Positions 43,754 to 56,323 of a DNA stretch of 64,000 nt are shown here, one piece after another. Within the stretch, counting starts at the first letter, position 1, and each line of letters begins with the position of its first letter. This stretch comes from Chytridium lagenaria (lineage: Eukaryota; Chytridiomycota; Chytridiomycetes; Chytridiales; Chytridiaceae), in assembly GCA_025449115.1 (NCBI GenBank), contig JAHLKC010000002.1, positions 310,001 to 374,000 of the forward strand, given 5' to 3'. A program made the position numbers and the translations under genes. The notes beneath the pieces are model-generated. The model worked only from the letters and a program-made list of their open reading frames with translations, made no database searches and was not told where the DNA came from.

Positions 43754-43780
43754 TTTTTTTTTTTTTTTTTTTTTTTTTTT
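43754..43780 (+). repeat. Run of 27 T residues
   Basis: An uninterrupted T27 tract 22 bp upstream of the PWP2 start codon. It is by far the longest homopolymer in the window. It may be a promoter poly(dT) element that excludes nucleosomes, part of the 5' leader, or the tail of an old retroposed copy; its exact length is unsafe given the indels elsewhere. Confidence 0.85.
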
Positions 43781-43802
43781 CTGCAACATAAGTTAATTGA
43801 CA

Positions 43803-46767
43803 ATGAAAGTCAATTATCAGGTGAGTAGAAGACCTCAGCTCTAGAGGCGCAAGGCATGAGGTATTGATGGTTTCCTCATCTTCTTTAGTTCTCCAATTTG
43901 TGCGGGACCGTCTACAAGAAGGGAAATATTGCGTTCTCTACAGATGGAAATGCTGTAATAAGTCCTGTAGGGAACAAGATTAGCGTCTTTGAGCTTACCA
44001 GGTTTGATGCAATGGTGATAGTTTCAATAGGCTTAAATATTTCTAGCAATAAGAGCTATACGTTTCCATTTGAAAATCGAAAGGATACTGACACGATCGC
44101 ACTTTCGCCAAATGGTCTTCTGATGCTGTCAATTGATGAAGGTAGACCACACAGTGAATATGCTGTTACTGATGTCTGGTCTTTCAAGATGGAAGGGCTA
44201 TTTTAGCGAATGTCCCTAGAAGAGTGGTCCTCCATCGTCATAACTTTGGCGAGAGGGTCCGGAGTGCGAAATTCAGTCCTAATGGGAAGTACATTGCCAT
44301 AACACACGGCAAGCTTGTACAATTCTGGAGGACGCCAGGTTTCACAGTAGAATTCTCGCCAATGGTCTTGCACAGAACGATATCTGGGCCTTATGACGAA
44401 GTTTCGACCATCAGCTGGTCTCCCGACTCGAGTCTAATCGTGGCTGGTTGCCGAGATATGACTTTAAGGATAATGACACCAGAACCTTCGGAAACCTTTA
44501 GACCTTTTGTCTTGACCGGACATCGTGATGTGATTATGGGAGCTTGGTTTTCTGCTTCGGGAGACCAGATTTTCAGCGTTGGAAGGGATGGCTCTCTTTT
44601 TAAGTGGAAGGCCACCCTGCTTGAATCAAGGGATGGTGACGAGTCTGACGAGGATAGTAAAAAGGCGAGAAAAAAGAGGAGGGTTATCAGCCAGGGAAAG
44701 AAGTGGTACGGTGATTCGGATCATAAATGGGTGCTGGATGAGAAGCATTACTTTAATCAAAACCATTCGAAGGTGTCATCTGTTGATTACAATTCACGGA
44801 CAAATATTGTAGTAGTTGGATTCCACTCTGGAGTTTTTGGTATTTGGGAACTTACCGACTTTTCCAATGTTCACATTTTGAGGTATTCATTGATTTTCTT
44901 GGGAAACTTCTTGTCTGCAGTGTGCAAGTATGCTAATTAACTGTCCTCTCTCCTCTTTTTTAGCATTTCGCAAAGCAGAGTCGACACAGTCTCTATCAAT
45001 CCCTCTGGAGAATGGTTAGCATTTGGCTGCTCGAAATTTGGACAGCTCTTGGTTTGGGAATGGCAGTCAGAGTCCTACGTTCTCAAGCAGCAAGGGCACC
45101 ACCATCATATGAATTGCATAGCCTACTCCCAAGACGGCCAGTACATTGTTACCGGTGGGGATGACGGAAAGGTAAAACTTTGGAATACTCAAACTGGCTT
45201 CTGTTTCGTCACCTTCTCCGAGCATACCGGCCCCGTTCGTGCTGTCGAGTTTACGAAGAAGGGTCAGGTTGTCTTTTCATGTTCAGTTGATGGCACTGTT
45301 CGCGCCTTCGATATGATTAGATACCGTAACTTCAGAACTTTCACATCACCTACCCCCGTTCAGTTTTCATGTCTTGCTGTTGACGAAAGCGGCGAGCTTG
45401 TGTGTGCCGGCAGCTTGGATACGTTTGAGATCTTTGTCTGGTCAGTCCAGACGGGGAAATTGCTTGAGATCCTGTCAGGACACAAAGGACCTGTGAGCTG
45501 CCTCAGCTTCTCGCCGCTGGAAGGACGCCTTGTCTCAGGTTCATGGGACAAAACTGTCAGAACCTGGGATATATTCAGTCGTTCTATGAACCCTGAGTCA
45601 TTCGACCACACTTCTGAAGTGTTATCTCTTGCATTTCGACCTGACGGCAAGCACCTTGCAGTAGCATCGTTGGACGGGATGATTTCGTTTTGGGATGTCG
45701 ACCTTGCCCGTCAGGTTGGATATATTGACGGCAGAATGGATATTGCCGGTGGCCGAAAATCAACAGATCGAGTCACGAGCGCGAATGCGTTATCCGGCAA
45801 GCATTTCACCTCAATCTGCTACACTAGTGATGGATCTGGTCTCATGGCCGGGAGCAATTCGAAATACGTCTGCATTTACAATGTTTCAAATTCGTTGCTG
45901 CTCAAAAGATTCCAGATAACCAACAACCTATCTCTCGATGGAATGCACGACCAACTTGATTCACGGAATATGACGGAAGCTGGCCCAAGAGATCTTCTTG
46001 ACCAAGACGGAGATCAAAAGTGATTTAGAGGATAGGCTGGACAAGTCCCTCCCGGGTGTGAGAAACGGCGACATGAGTCTTCGAAAAGGTCGTTTGCAAG
46101 CGATGACAAGAAGTGTAAGGTTTTCTCCGAGTGGAAGGACATGGGCAGCTGCTTCGACAGAAGGACTTTACTCTACTCTTTGGACGATTCTATCATATTT
46201 GACCCCTTCGATCTTGAAGTCGACATCACCCCGGAATCCATTGGAGAACTGTTAAAAGAGCGGAAAGAATTTTTGAAAGCATTGGTGATGGCCCTTCGGT
46301 TGGGTGAGAGAGATATCATCGACAAAATCTATGTGGCAATACCCAAAGACGAAATCGCTGCCATTGTCAAGAATTTGCCAAAGAAGTACCTTGAAAAAGT
46401 TATCAGATTGATCGTCCATCAATTCGACGTAAGTCCGTCGGTTCATCAACATTTGCTTTGGTCTTCATTGGTCATTCGCTTCCACGGGCAATATCTGAAA
46501 GATCGGTCGCAAGAGTTTGCGCCATCCTTGAGAGCGTTAACAAAGTGCGCATCCAAGGTTTTTGATGCCTTGGGCAAAATGTAAGCTGGGGATTGATTTA
46601 CTGTCTTCTTTTTAACTCGTTAGCTAACTTTTTTTTGCTCAAGAACAAACGAGAATAAGTTTCTACTCCGGTATTTCATCAGCCAAGCCGCAAATGACGC
46701 CGGCAGGCCCGACAATGAGGGCCAAATAGATTTTAATAATGTTGGCCTGATGGATTTGGGTTTGTGA
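43803..46767 (+). CDS. PWP2: PWP2 / UTP1, small-subunit processome WD40 protein
   Basis: A nucleolar U3 snoRNP (UtpB) protein for 18S rRNA maturation. Exon 1 is only 43803-43820 (MKVNYQ); a GT-AG intron to 43888 joins it to FSNLCGTVYKKGNIAFSTDG. Two WD40 propellers follow, with GPYDEVSTISWSPDSS, WIAFG-type FGCSKFGQLLVWEWQSESYV near 45030-45080, YIVTGGDDGKVKLWNTQTGF near 45150-45200, MIRYRNFRTFTSPTPVQFSC near 45315-45370, and SGSWDKTVRTWD near 45535-45570. The helical C-terminal domain begins near 46170 (LDDSIIFDPFDLEVDITP) and ends LLRYFISQ...LMDLGL at TGA 46765-46767 after one last intron (46583-46644). Few frame breaks (near 46020 and 46150). Tail-to-tail with GID8, 59 bp apart. Confidence 0.96.
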
Positions 46768-46826
46768 TATATATATTTAAATAATAGCAATTCCTCTCAC
46801 ATATTGTAATATTTGTTTTGCTGCTC

Positions 46827-47861
46827 TCATGAGGAAGGATCCTCAAGTTCAGCAGTCATGACATTTGATATTTTTGGGAAATGGATCTTAGAAATTAGAC
46901 GACTACAATAAGTTAGCGAGGTTACCTTTTCTTCAAGATTTGACTTAACGCGTAAAAAAGTCAGTCACATATAAAAAAGGCAGATGTGTCTGTATTTTTG
47001 TAAGAAAGCACAACAAAACTCACCTGAGCCCATCCAAGCATTTTTAAGAGTGTTGGTAGTTTTAGGGTCTTTTTCTTGATTTTGCGACGAAAGTATGGCC
47101 GCGTTTAATTCGCTAGCAGTCTTTTGTCTCTGGCTGTAATCAAGCAAGTCAGCGACAGGCGACCTGTCTAATTCCTCGAATGCAAGCAGAGCCATCGTAC
47201 GCTCCAATTCTTCCAAAAAACTCCGGCTTCAATACTTAGCTTTGAAAGAGAAACAAATATAAAGCCTACATTTTCCTCACCCCTAGGCGCCAGTTCCTCT
47301 TGAGCAAATTCAAGAGCTTCTGTTATTCTTCCAGCTCGAATGTATTCAATCAGCTTTTGCTGTTGTAGGTGGAAAAAGAGCTTGGGATTTGTGTCCAAGA
47401 TCTGAGCATCGCATAGTCAATCCTTTTCCAACAATTATCTATCTCACCTCAGGATCCAAATCGTTCACTCTTTCAATAGCTTCGTCAATGTGTCCAATTT
47501 GAACAGCCTTTCGTATGTTCATCCTGTCCTCGATTGAAACCAGATCCACACCAGGTACGAGACCTGACTCTTCGCTAAATCTCTCCGCCGCGTCTTTATA
47601 ACCTTCAATGACCAAGTAGTTCATCACCAGTTTGTTAAGATCCCTAAACGTAAGTAAGCATTACGCATGCCATGCCACTGCAGACCTTTTGCTGAGTTTC
47701 ACATCCGCTAGTTTTCGTTCCCATTCCTCCCGACTAATAACCTGATTCCTTTATTAAAGCGCCTCATAAGCTAAACAATTACCTTTTTGCTATTCAACTG
47801 TTGCGGGTTTCCGGACTGCCAAAAGTTGTTTAAACACACCTCAGCTCTGTTTACAAACCAT
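46827..47861 (-). CDS. GID8: GID8/TWA1, CTLH ubiquitin-ligase complex subunit
   Basis: A scaffold subunit of the GID/CTLH E3 ligase, which controls gluconeogenic enzyme turnover in yeast. The start codon stands alone: ATG 47859-47861 is followed at once by an intron (GTTTGT...GGCAG) and the second exon gives [11 protein letters not shown], then [20 protein letters not shown]. LisH is [20 protein letters not shown] near 47570-47620; CTLH is [20 protein letters not shown] near 47460-47520; the CRA part has [20 protein letters not shown] near 47320-47380, [20 protein letters not shown] and [13 protein letters not shown]. After a one-base A-run correction at 47041-47045 the text reads LKMLGWAQ, then introns, and [18 protein letters not shown] ends at TGA 46827-46829. 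Confidence 0.93.
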
Positions 47862-48838
47862 TTTACTATTTTGTTACACAATGACAATACACGAATTGTA
47901 AACCTTTAATACAGCATACGTTAAACATGGTAAAAGGACAGAATAAATGAATAATAAATCCATGAAAAAACATAAAAATAATAATAAATAAATAATAAAA
48001 TGGCGCAGGATAAAATGCATACAAAAGATATACATAGATATACATGGTGGACATGGTGGGATATAAAATTAAGTGGATATGGTTGGTGGTTACTGAGTGC
48101 AAAGTAATAAATAATGAAAGGGAATGAATAAAGAAGAAATAATGTTAAATAATAATATTTAATAAGAACAACGAAAATAAAAAGGTCAGGGTACAATATA
48201 GAGAAAATGGAATTATAAGAAATTAAAAGGTAATTAATCAATAAAAGAGGACTAAAGCTACCTAAAATCCAGGAAAAATCGAAAGATGTTGCTTTCAAAA
48301 GTATAAATATCTTTTCAGTATCAACTCGCTGGGATATATGATCTGATCCGCTCAGCCCACCACCCAGACGCGAAGATTGCATTTTTTTTTTACCCAAAAC
48401 CCCGCGATCCAATCCTTCTGCCTTGTTAAAATGCAACACATTCCAAGCTTCGCTCTCTAGTATACGGAAAATACGCTGCAGAGGACCCGATTTTTCACCC
48501 TTATATCGCGATCGACATGATTACTGTTACATGATTACTGTGTAACATAGATAGAATACGATGAGCCAGGATAGGTGTGATCTACGATAGGTACATTGAA
48601 GTATGAAGAACGGGTCAGCAAACATGTGAGCTGCCTGCTTACTTTACGTCTCATATATGATCTTAAACTTACTGCCTTCAGGGATGTTTCTAGTCTGCAA
48701 GCCAAGTATCTTACTAGGAATGTATCAAGCTGTCAATTAGATGATGGGGGAATAGTAGAGGGGTTGATGAAGAAGTAATAAGCGATTTTAGTGATTATAT
48801 ACTAATTTCTTTTCGTTTTTTGTATTCAAAAAAAAGGT
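47862..48838. other. AT-rich non-coding region
   Basis: Strongly AT-rich between 47870 and 48320. This is the divergent promoter region of GID8 and the next plus-strand gene. Long open frames here are composed of Tyr/Phe/Ile-rich text produced by AT bias and are not supported as genes. Confidence 0.5.
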
Positions 48839-51459
48839 ATGGCTTCAAATCGCGAATGTCCCAACGAACTTGTGCAGATAAATTAAAAGGTGACAAGATT
48901 TTAATATATTCTTTAGCTGACGAAATCGCTTTCAGACACAGTTAATTCTTCGATAAAATATCAGTCTGAGCCCTTATCGCTGATAGCTGCCAAGGCTAAT
49001 GCTCGCTTTAATTCTTGGACTACCAACAAGACGGAGAAGCTAGAACTCCACGACTTTCTTTGTTTCTCACACAGGTCCTCTCACGAAGACCATGCTAAGG
49101 AAAAGAAGTTTGGGGCACAGATACATCAAGATCTTATAAATCATCACGAAATCCATCACAATAAACGACTATCATCAAAACGCCCACCATCGCAAGAGGA
49201 AAAGTCAAAGAAGGACACCGCATCAAAAAACTTAGAGACAAACGCCACCACGGAAATAGGACCTCATGAGCGTGATATCAGTGAATACGAAAGACATGAA
49301 GCACAGCCAAGAGAACATCGCGATAGAATATCTGAAAGCAAGGATGGGAGAGCTTTGGATCACGCAGAATTTCGAAACAATCAAGATCTTTCACTACTGG
49401 GGGCTTTACGGATAGAGAAAGACAGGAACAAAACAGATTTACCGGCCGAAAGAGGTGAGCACTTTCTAACAGTAATAATAAGTGATAACTGTGGTGGGTC
49501 TTACAGAGAGCAAATCAGCCTTTTCTCAGTTGGCAGATATTGCCAGTACACCTAACGAAAACGCCAAGGCATTCAACAAAGAAGTGTCTAATATTGTAAA
49601 TGATGGAATATCTATTGATCTGCAGAAGGCACACTCTCAACTGGCCTCACCACTGTCGTCTCTCCAAAGGCTTGAAAATTTGCAAGGATCAATTACCGTG
49701 GCTGATATACGCAGGATCTTGCAAAGCTGCGATAGTGTGGACGATGTGGCTAGAGAGATTTATAAATACGCTGAGTTAAATTTGACTAAAAAAGTCGATT
49801 GTCTCTGTCAAGGGTGTGGGAATCGTACAGATGAGGATGAATGGGGAGTGTATTTTAATTGTGCATGTACACGTACTATTCGGATTGTCAATGACCAGCG
49901 AAAGCAGCAGATATCGATTACTGTTTTAGATGAAAACTACTCTGTAAAGGCTGGAACTTTAGGAAAGACTTTTATGATTTCGGTCCCGGCGATATCAACA
50001 ACACAGCCATCACTTCAGAAAACACATATATCACAGTCGTGTCAGACGCAAAGACTTGAGCAAGACGCGGTGCGGCATACAGACAAATCTAAATCCCATG
50101 AAGAGTCATCGAGACAGGCAATACACCAAAAAAGGTTTAATACTTTGCATTTATTTTTGACGTTTCTAAATTTATTGCGTAGAATGCAAAATTAAAAGTA
50201 CGACAGCATGCTGCTGTTATAGAAAATGAAACAGTGATGTTAGGTTCGGGCAGCAATCTTATGGGCAAGCCTATTCCACAGATTGTGATAGATTTGGCTG
50301 AAAATGATGGAATGCATCAAGATAACGTGAGTAGACTGTTTTTTACTTTTGCCGCTTTGTGCAGTTTGCGGAAACATCCTTTAAATTATAATTTCAATTT
50401 TACAGAATAAGGCACAGTGTCGGTCTGAAACTCAATGGCAGCCTTATTCCGGACAAGGAAGCTCTTCAAATGCGATAGCACTTACGTATGAAAATAGTGA
50501 CGGCAATCAACCGGGGTCGAAAAATTTGGAAGCAACACTTCAAAAATCAGTCTCGCATACAAGGACGCCGAGTGTCCAGGATACTTCATCATCGCGGTCT
50601 AATTCTGTGGAGCGCCACGATAACGCGTTAGAAAGAGTTCGACCTAGAAATTCCGGGATAGCCCGTCAAGGTCCAGGTCAAGATCAAGGAGGAAGCGCAA
50701 TCGCAGCCATTCAGGAAAGATGTATAAAGATCTAGAGGAATTGTGGGCGTCGCAATCCCAATCGTCGCATTCTACCACAACAATGTTTAATAACAAGTTC
50801 TCGGCCGTCTGGGATGATGGCAGGCATACACGATCAAGTTCGAATCCAAAAATGGAAGTCAATGCTGGAAACGGGAACGGGAGGCCACGTGCGCGGTCAC
50901 AGCCGCCGATGGAAAGAAATTACATAATATCTGAGTGCAATCAAGAGATGTATTGTGCGGAGAGAGGATCAAGATCGTCATCACGACAAAGTCATAGCAG
51001 CAATTACGAAGTAAATGATATTATGGATTCTTTATATCATCCAGATCCAATTCGCAGGAAAGACGAGGCGTTAACGAGTTTTCGAAAAACCGCCTTTGTG
51101 ATGCGCACGAAAATGTTACGGTTGAGCCAGATGGGTTTAGAGGTAGGGTAGTCGCAAACCTTGCAGTTGACCCTTTTTTTTTAGACAAAAGATCACCGTC
51201 TCCTGGTCCGCCACAAGCTGGTGTACATATCAGACACCATGAAACAGATCATGATGGGAATCTGGACCACTGCAATGTTGGCAGCCCTAAACGGATGATA
51301 TCTGAGAATCACGAGGATGGAGAGGACGCCATAGGACGTAGGAAACGTGATATCTTGTCGCGGTTTAAAAAGTTTAATGTCGTAAAGAGGGATATATCGC
51401 CTGAGCGTAGTGATGTTTTGGTGAATGAATACTGCATAAATTATAGGCATTACCGATGA
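48839..51459 (+). CDS. Unrecognised Ser/Arg/His-rich protein with Cys cluster
   Basis: I do not recognise this gene. ATG 48839 (MASNRECPNELVQ) is a possible first exon; coding-like text then runs from about 48910 to TGA 51457-51459 through at least five exons. Visible parts: SLSDTVNSSIKYQSEPLSLI and AAKANARFNSWTTNKTEKLE near 48930-49050; a charged linker rich in His, Lys, Glu; a more ordered middle at 49500-49990 with FSQLADIASTPNENAKAFNK, SVDDVAREIYKYAELNLTKK and a Cys cluster CLCQGCGNRTDEDEWGVYF then NCAC, which could bind zinc; and a Ser/Arg-rich end (DKRSPSPGPPQAGV, RRKRDILSRFKKFNVVKRDI). Composition suggests a nuclear, intrinsically disordered protein. It is in tandem with Pch2, 95 bp upstream. 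Confidence 0.6.
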
Positions 51460-51554
51460 GCACCGCTGATGATGGAAAATATAGTCAGTATTATTTATGT
51501 AATACATAGTTTGATTGATCCAAAAACTTGGGTTGTCAGTATTCGGACTTAAGG

Positions 51555-53610
51555 ATGATGGAAGCCTTGGTGCATGTCGAGTGCAGGTTAAAAAAGTCAT
51601 CAAATGCAAGGCTGGAAATAACAAAAAAGCACGTGGAAGAGTTACTGAGATCTCGGCTGCTTGCCACACACACCACTGTGAGCTTTGTGGGCGATGCCTT
51701 TCTGGAAGAGAACGTGGAGGCGATTCGGGTTTGTGAGGCCGAAGGTGAGCGTGTATGGTTGAGAGAAACAAAGGAGAGTGTATAGAATTGTATCTTAATC
51801 AAGTCCGTTGATGCTATAGGAACAACAAATACTTCCCTTTATGGCATGCCCTTCTCAGTGCACGTATACAGCTACGTAAGATTTGACGTCAGCACCACAT
51901 CCTCACGTATTTTCTTCTCATCCTAACCACGCAATCGGACAGTTTGATGGAGAAGAAGAACCTATTGTGGTTAGGGGGCTTCTTTACCGCTCGAATCTGA
52001 TGGCTTAATTGCAACGCAGGATAACGATGCTGACGACAGCGACAACACGATATCCTCAACACTCCTCAGCCTACCTTCCCTTTCCCTGGAGGGTCTTTGG
52101 GAATCTCTTATATTTGATGAAGATATACTATCCAAACTGTTAAATTACGTTTCAACGTCGGTCCTTTTCGCAGGCAAGAGTGATTTACGCGACTGTGAAC
52201 TGAAGCATAAGGATAGATCGCGAGGTTGATAGCAACATCATTTCATTCAACAAAGTCATATTGCTACATGGACCTCCAGGGACTGGTGGGCGCTGTGGAT
52301 AATAGTCAAACCTAATTTTCTGCAGGAAAGACCAGTCTTTGTAAAGCGCTTGCTCAGGTATTTGATCAGGATAGTAGAATGAGGCTTTCCAACTCTTCAC
52401 GCAGAAACTTTCTATTCGCTTGGACGAACGATACTCATACGTTAAACTAGTGGAAATTAACTCGCATTCCCTATTCTCAAAGTTTTTCTCTGAGGTATTA
52501 AGCATATTGCGGTGAAAGTCTGATCTGTACAGTCAGGAAAACTTGTGATGAAGATGTTTCAATCGTAAAGTACCAACTATCCTGTGCCGTCCTTCTTTCC
52601 ATTATTCCATTATCTTCCTTTCTGACCTTAGATTTCGGCAGAATAAAGGAGTTATGCGAAGATCAGGAGACATTTGTCTGTGTTCTAATAGGTGGAAATT
52701 GAATCAATTGTAATCTGACTGTATTGCAGATGAGGTGGAAAGCTTGACTGCAGCGAGGTTGGCGAATATCTTATAATCCCTGATCAAGATAGAAAAGCTG
52801 CTGTTAGTGGCATGGAGCCGTCTGACGCGTTTAGAGTTGTAAATGCGCTGCTTACACAAATAGGTTATTCATTCTTATTGTTGCCGCTAACGTTTTCTCA
52901 AGACACTTTAAAGAGGAGAAAGAACGTTCTCATTCTCACTACTTCAAACATAACTGAGGCCATCGATGCTGCGGTAATCCTATAACTCCGTTCAATCACC
53001 GTTCTCAAACTTTTTTAACTTTCGCTATTAGTTCATAGATAGGTTCGTTCCTTCCGTCTTTTTTCATTCTTACTTCAAGGCCAAATCTAATAACTGCAAC
53101 AGAGCGGATCTGAAACAGTACATAGGTATATTGAAGGCGACGCTAAGCAAACCATTAAATATTATTGATAGGGTATCCATCGAAAAACGCTGTCTATGCG
53201 ATGCTCTGCTCTACAGTTGAAGAACTAATGCGCCGTCAATTGATACACCCCTCTTGCTCTTTAATTGACTGGAGGGCCATTGATATTTTCTCAAGAGATA
53301 CAGACACGGCATCTATCAGTCACGATCTTTATCACATTGCAGAAATGTGCCGTGACTTTTCTGGGCGCACTATACGCAAATTACCGTTTCTTACATACGC
53401 AATATATTTGCAGGTGCGTTTGATCTTTACGTTTTCTACTACTTGCTTTGATAAATGGTGTGGATGTTTAGAGGCGCTAATTGATCGTACATATCTTGTT
53501 CCTCGACCACTATATTCGATTTTTAGACAAAGACTGCTATCACGGCTCCAAAGTTTCTCGAGGCCTTGAAGATGGTGGTTGAAGGAGAATTGAAAATCGT
53601 GAGCAATTGA
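51555..53610 (+). CDS. PCH2: TRIP13/Pch2 AAA+ ATPase
   Basis: Remodels HORMA proteins (Hop1, Mad2) in meiosis and the spindle checkpoint. ATG 51555 or 51558 gives [15 protein letters not shown], the TRIP13-type N-terminal domain. Then [20 protein letters not shown] near 52065-52130, the Walker [21 protein letters not shown], split at its last Gly codon by a 40-nt intron (52286-52325), FSKFFSE and GKLVMKMF near 52480-52555, Walker [14 protein letters not shown] split by an intron near 52690-52730, [18 protein letters not shown] near 52810-52865, sensor 1 [17 protein letters not shown] near 52925-52975, [11 protein letters not shown], and [18 protein letters not shown] near 53357-53412. It ends [20 protein letters not shown] at TGA 53608-53610. 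The section around 52380-52500 is frame-broken. Confidence 0.93.
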
Positions 53611-56323
53611 AGAGTTGTTCATGACAGATTGTGTATATTTAATCTCAACAAAATTGCATACATACATGAAGACGTGTGTGAGGATAGGTTTACAGCGATG
53701 AAGCCTCTTAGTAATACCTTAAGAGAGAGCCATTTTATATGCTTTAATACTAATGCTTAATTCCTTCAGTTCCGTGATCGCTAGATCCAAAATTCTGGAT
53801 TTTGCTGAGAATCTGGTGCAATTTTTAACCACCGGTCCTTTTTCTCGGTCCTTGCCCCCCCAACTGGTAGGGATCGCTTTGAAAGTGTTATCGTAGTGTT
53901 AGCGTGTACACATTAGTATCATCACCCTACAATAAGTTGTGATTAAGTGGAAGGGGGGCGGTTTGGATGATGGGCCGCCGATGCTTGGTTGCACTCCTAA
54001 GCTACTCTACGCTAGACGCTAGAGATGGCACCTTTTCTTCACAGTCCTTCCCAACCCCTGCCCTCCCCATCGCAATCCTTTATTCTGTTTTTGTCACTCT
54101 TTCATATCTTCCCTCTTATGACCCCTTCCCTTCTTTCTGCGGTTTCTCACCTAATGTTGATCCAAGATATCTCATCTCATCTTTTTCTTTCACAGCCGTA
54201 GTTTTATATCATTACTTTGCTAGTAGGCTCTTACTCCCTACTCCGGCAGCACCGTCTTATTTATCTCTTCATTTATATAATTTTATGCAGAGTAATTAGT
54301 TTTTAGCTTTTCTGTTTAAGGAACAGTGGTCTTAGGAGCAGTGATGCTTGGTAAGGGTCACCAGTGATAGTGAAGCACATTTCTTCATAGATCGTTTCTA
54401 TCTGAGTCAGCGACTCTGTTCAGCGTGTCCTGTTCTCTAACTGCACCACCCCACTCTCACTCTTTCCTCTCTTAGCTGTTCTATGACGGTATAGTTTAAG
54501 CATTTCGTTGTGGAATTAAAGACCGAATTGTACTGTTGTTGAAAGGAGAACCAGGTCCATGGCATGGAGTGTTTTTTTGTGGGGTGCTTTTTTATTGACC
54601 AATTTTGTGGTCAAAAAAATTCCAATTCCCACAACAAAAATCAACCCAAAGGCCCACACTTTCAAAACAGGTTAGCAGCATGCAGTCAGCCCACTCCTTG
54701 CACCGTTAGTCACCCTCTTAGACGTCTATCGCTGTCAGTGTATTTAAATGTATGCTCGCATGGAAAGAAGGACTGCGCGGAAGGCCAAATTTTATCAAAG
54801 AATTGGGATAAACGGATGGCTGGATGGCCCCACAGTCTGGATGTAGGAAGCAAATCTTCCAGGAACAGGAACGGACTGTGAGATGGCATTACTGTGACTA
54901 AACGAAGGGCTGATCTCGGACCTGCTCATCACACCCGTGCATATATAATTTGGCGTAGTTCTTTATGCTCCTTTCGTGTTGGTTGTCATATTACACTCCC
55001 CCCATCATGTGTCATTTATATCATCTGTTCCTTGGAGCACTTGATTTGGCTTGTGTAGTCATTTTTATCTACTGTTTACACTCATTTTAGCAAAAGTTAG
55101 TTAGTTGTGTAGTTGTTTTTGCGCAGTGGGAACGATGTTGAAAGGCATTGGAGAGTATGTTCCATAAAATGAGAAAGGTGCGGGGGTGAAGGGATGCGGG
55201 TTGTTCCGTCGCCATGGCTCTTGCGCCGCCCCTTTTCCCTCCTCTTTAGATTTTCATAAGCTCGATCTTGCTTCTTTTTTGTCTTTTTTTTTTTCCTGTG
55301 TGTATGTGGAGGTTATTAGTTTGTTGTTATTTTTTAATTAGGTTTTTTACCGCAGGAGGAGGAGGAAAGGTGGTGCTTGGAAGGTTTGGTTGTGTAGACC
55401 CGTTGGCATTTTCAAACGTTCCAATCACTTGGAGGTATTTTTGCTAGTAATTGTTATAATAGTTAGAAGTAGAAAATTAATTTATTTTTTTATTTTTTTT
55501 TATTTTTTTATTTTTTTATTTCTACAAAAAATGAATTGCTTCGGAAGCGCATTCTGCCGACTTTTCCACAGACACCACTGTTTTTTTTATTTTATTTATT
55601 TCTCTTCTTTTATTTACCTCTTTGGGTTCCTCTCCGGTGTTACTCCTCCTCTTTACTTTTTTGAAACTCCGAATTTAAACCACTGTACTTTGGGGGATGG
55701 ACGCAAGATTGTCGGAGTTTAAGAGGCAGTCCACCAGCCGTAACTTTCATTCGGCAAAAGGTTGAGAGAGGCGAGAACTCTTTGTTGGATGCAAAGTGAG
55801 ATTATCGGGTGCATTTTGGGCTGGGAGGCTGTCAACCCGGATTGGAAACCTATTACGCCGTCTTCCTGGCACTGTGGTCACATCTTATCCATGTGGCAAT
55901 CCCTTGACGCTGACTGCTACAACCCGTGGTTGGTAGCTCTTGAGTTTTAGTTAATGTACTTTTAAGATCCTCTTCCTTGGAGTGATTCCCACACACCACT
56001 CATTACTTTCGCATCCAAAGTACCCTGACGAGAAACAGACGGGATCCGTAGTTATTAACTGGAGATCCTGTCACTTTAAATCTTGTTTTGCTGTGGTTTA
56101 CACTCTTGGCCCTCTTCCCCCATATTGTAATTAGTTTAGTTTTTATCCTACAGTCAAAACTTCTCCGTTAGAATACTTCACTCCTAAAATGCTTCATGGA
56201 GGCTGCAGCGCCTCCGGATTTGATGATGATGCTTTGAGGAGCAAATTTCTTTCTGCAGACTGCCCTCACCATCTAGACTCCTTAGCAAACCCAGCCTTTT
56301 TTGGGCCCTTGTAGCTCAAAGAT
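53611..56323. other. Long non-coding stretch upstream of velvet gene
   Basis: 2.7 kb with no supportable gene. It holds T-rich pyrimidine tracts (for example 54050-54250), a run of short T-blocks separated by single A near 55480-55520, and several short ATG-started frames with no family likeness. It is probably the promoter and a long 5' leader of the velvet gene; such leaders are common for regulatory genes. Confidence 0.45.

Noticed and set aside
43754..43780. T27 as the tail of a retrotransposed element
   Set aside because: No target-site duplication or element body could be found on either side.
47866..48439. Tyr/Phe-rich minus-strand frames suggesting a membrane protein
   Set aside because: Pure AT-bias translation of a low-complexity intergenic region; no charged flanks, loops or conserved motif.
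55480..55520. T-block array as a possible regulatory repeat or CRISPR-like array
   Set aside because: Simple T-rich slippage sequence with single A interruptions; no spacers or conserved unit.
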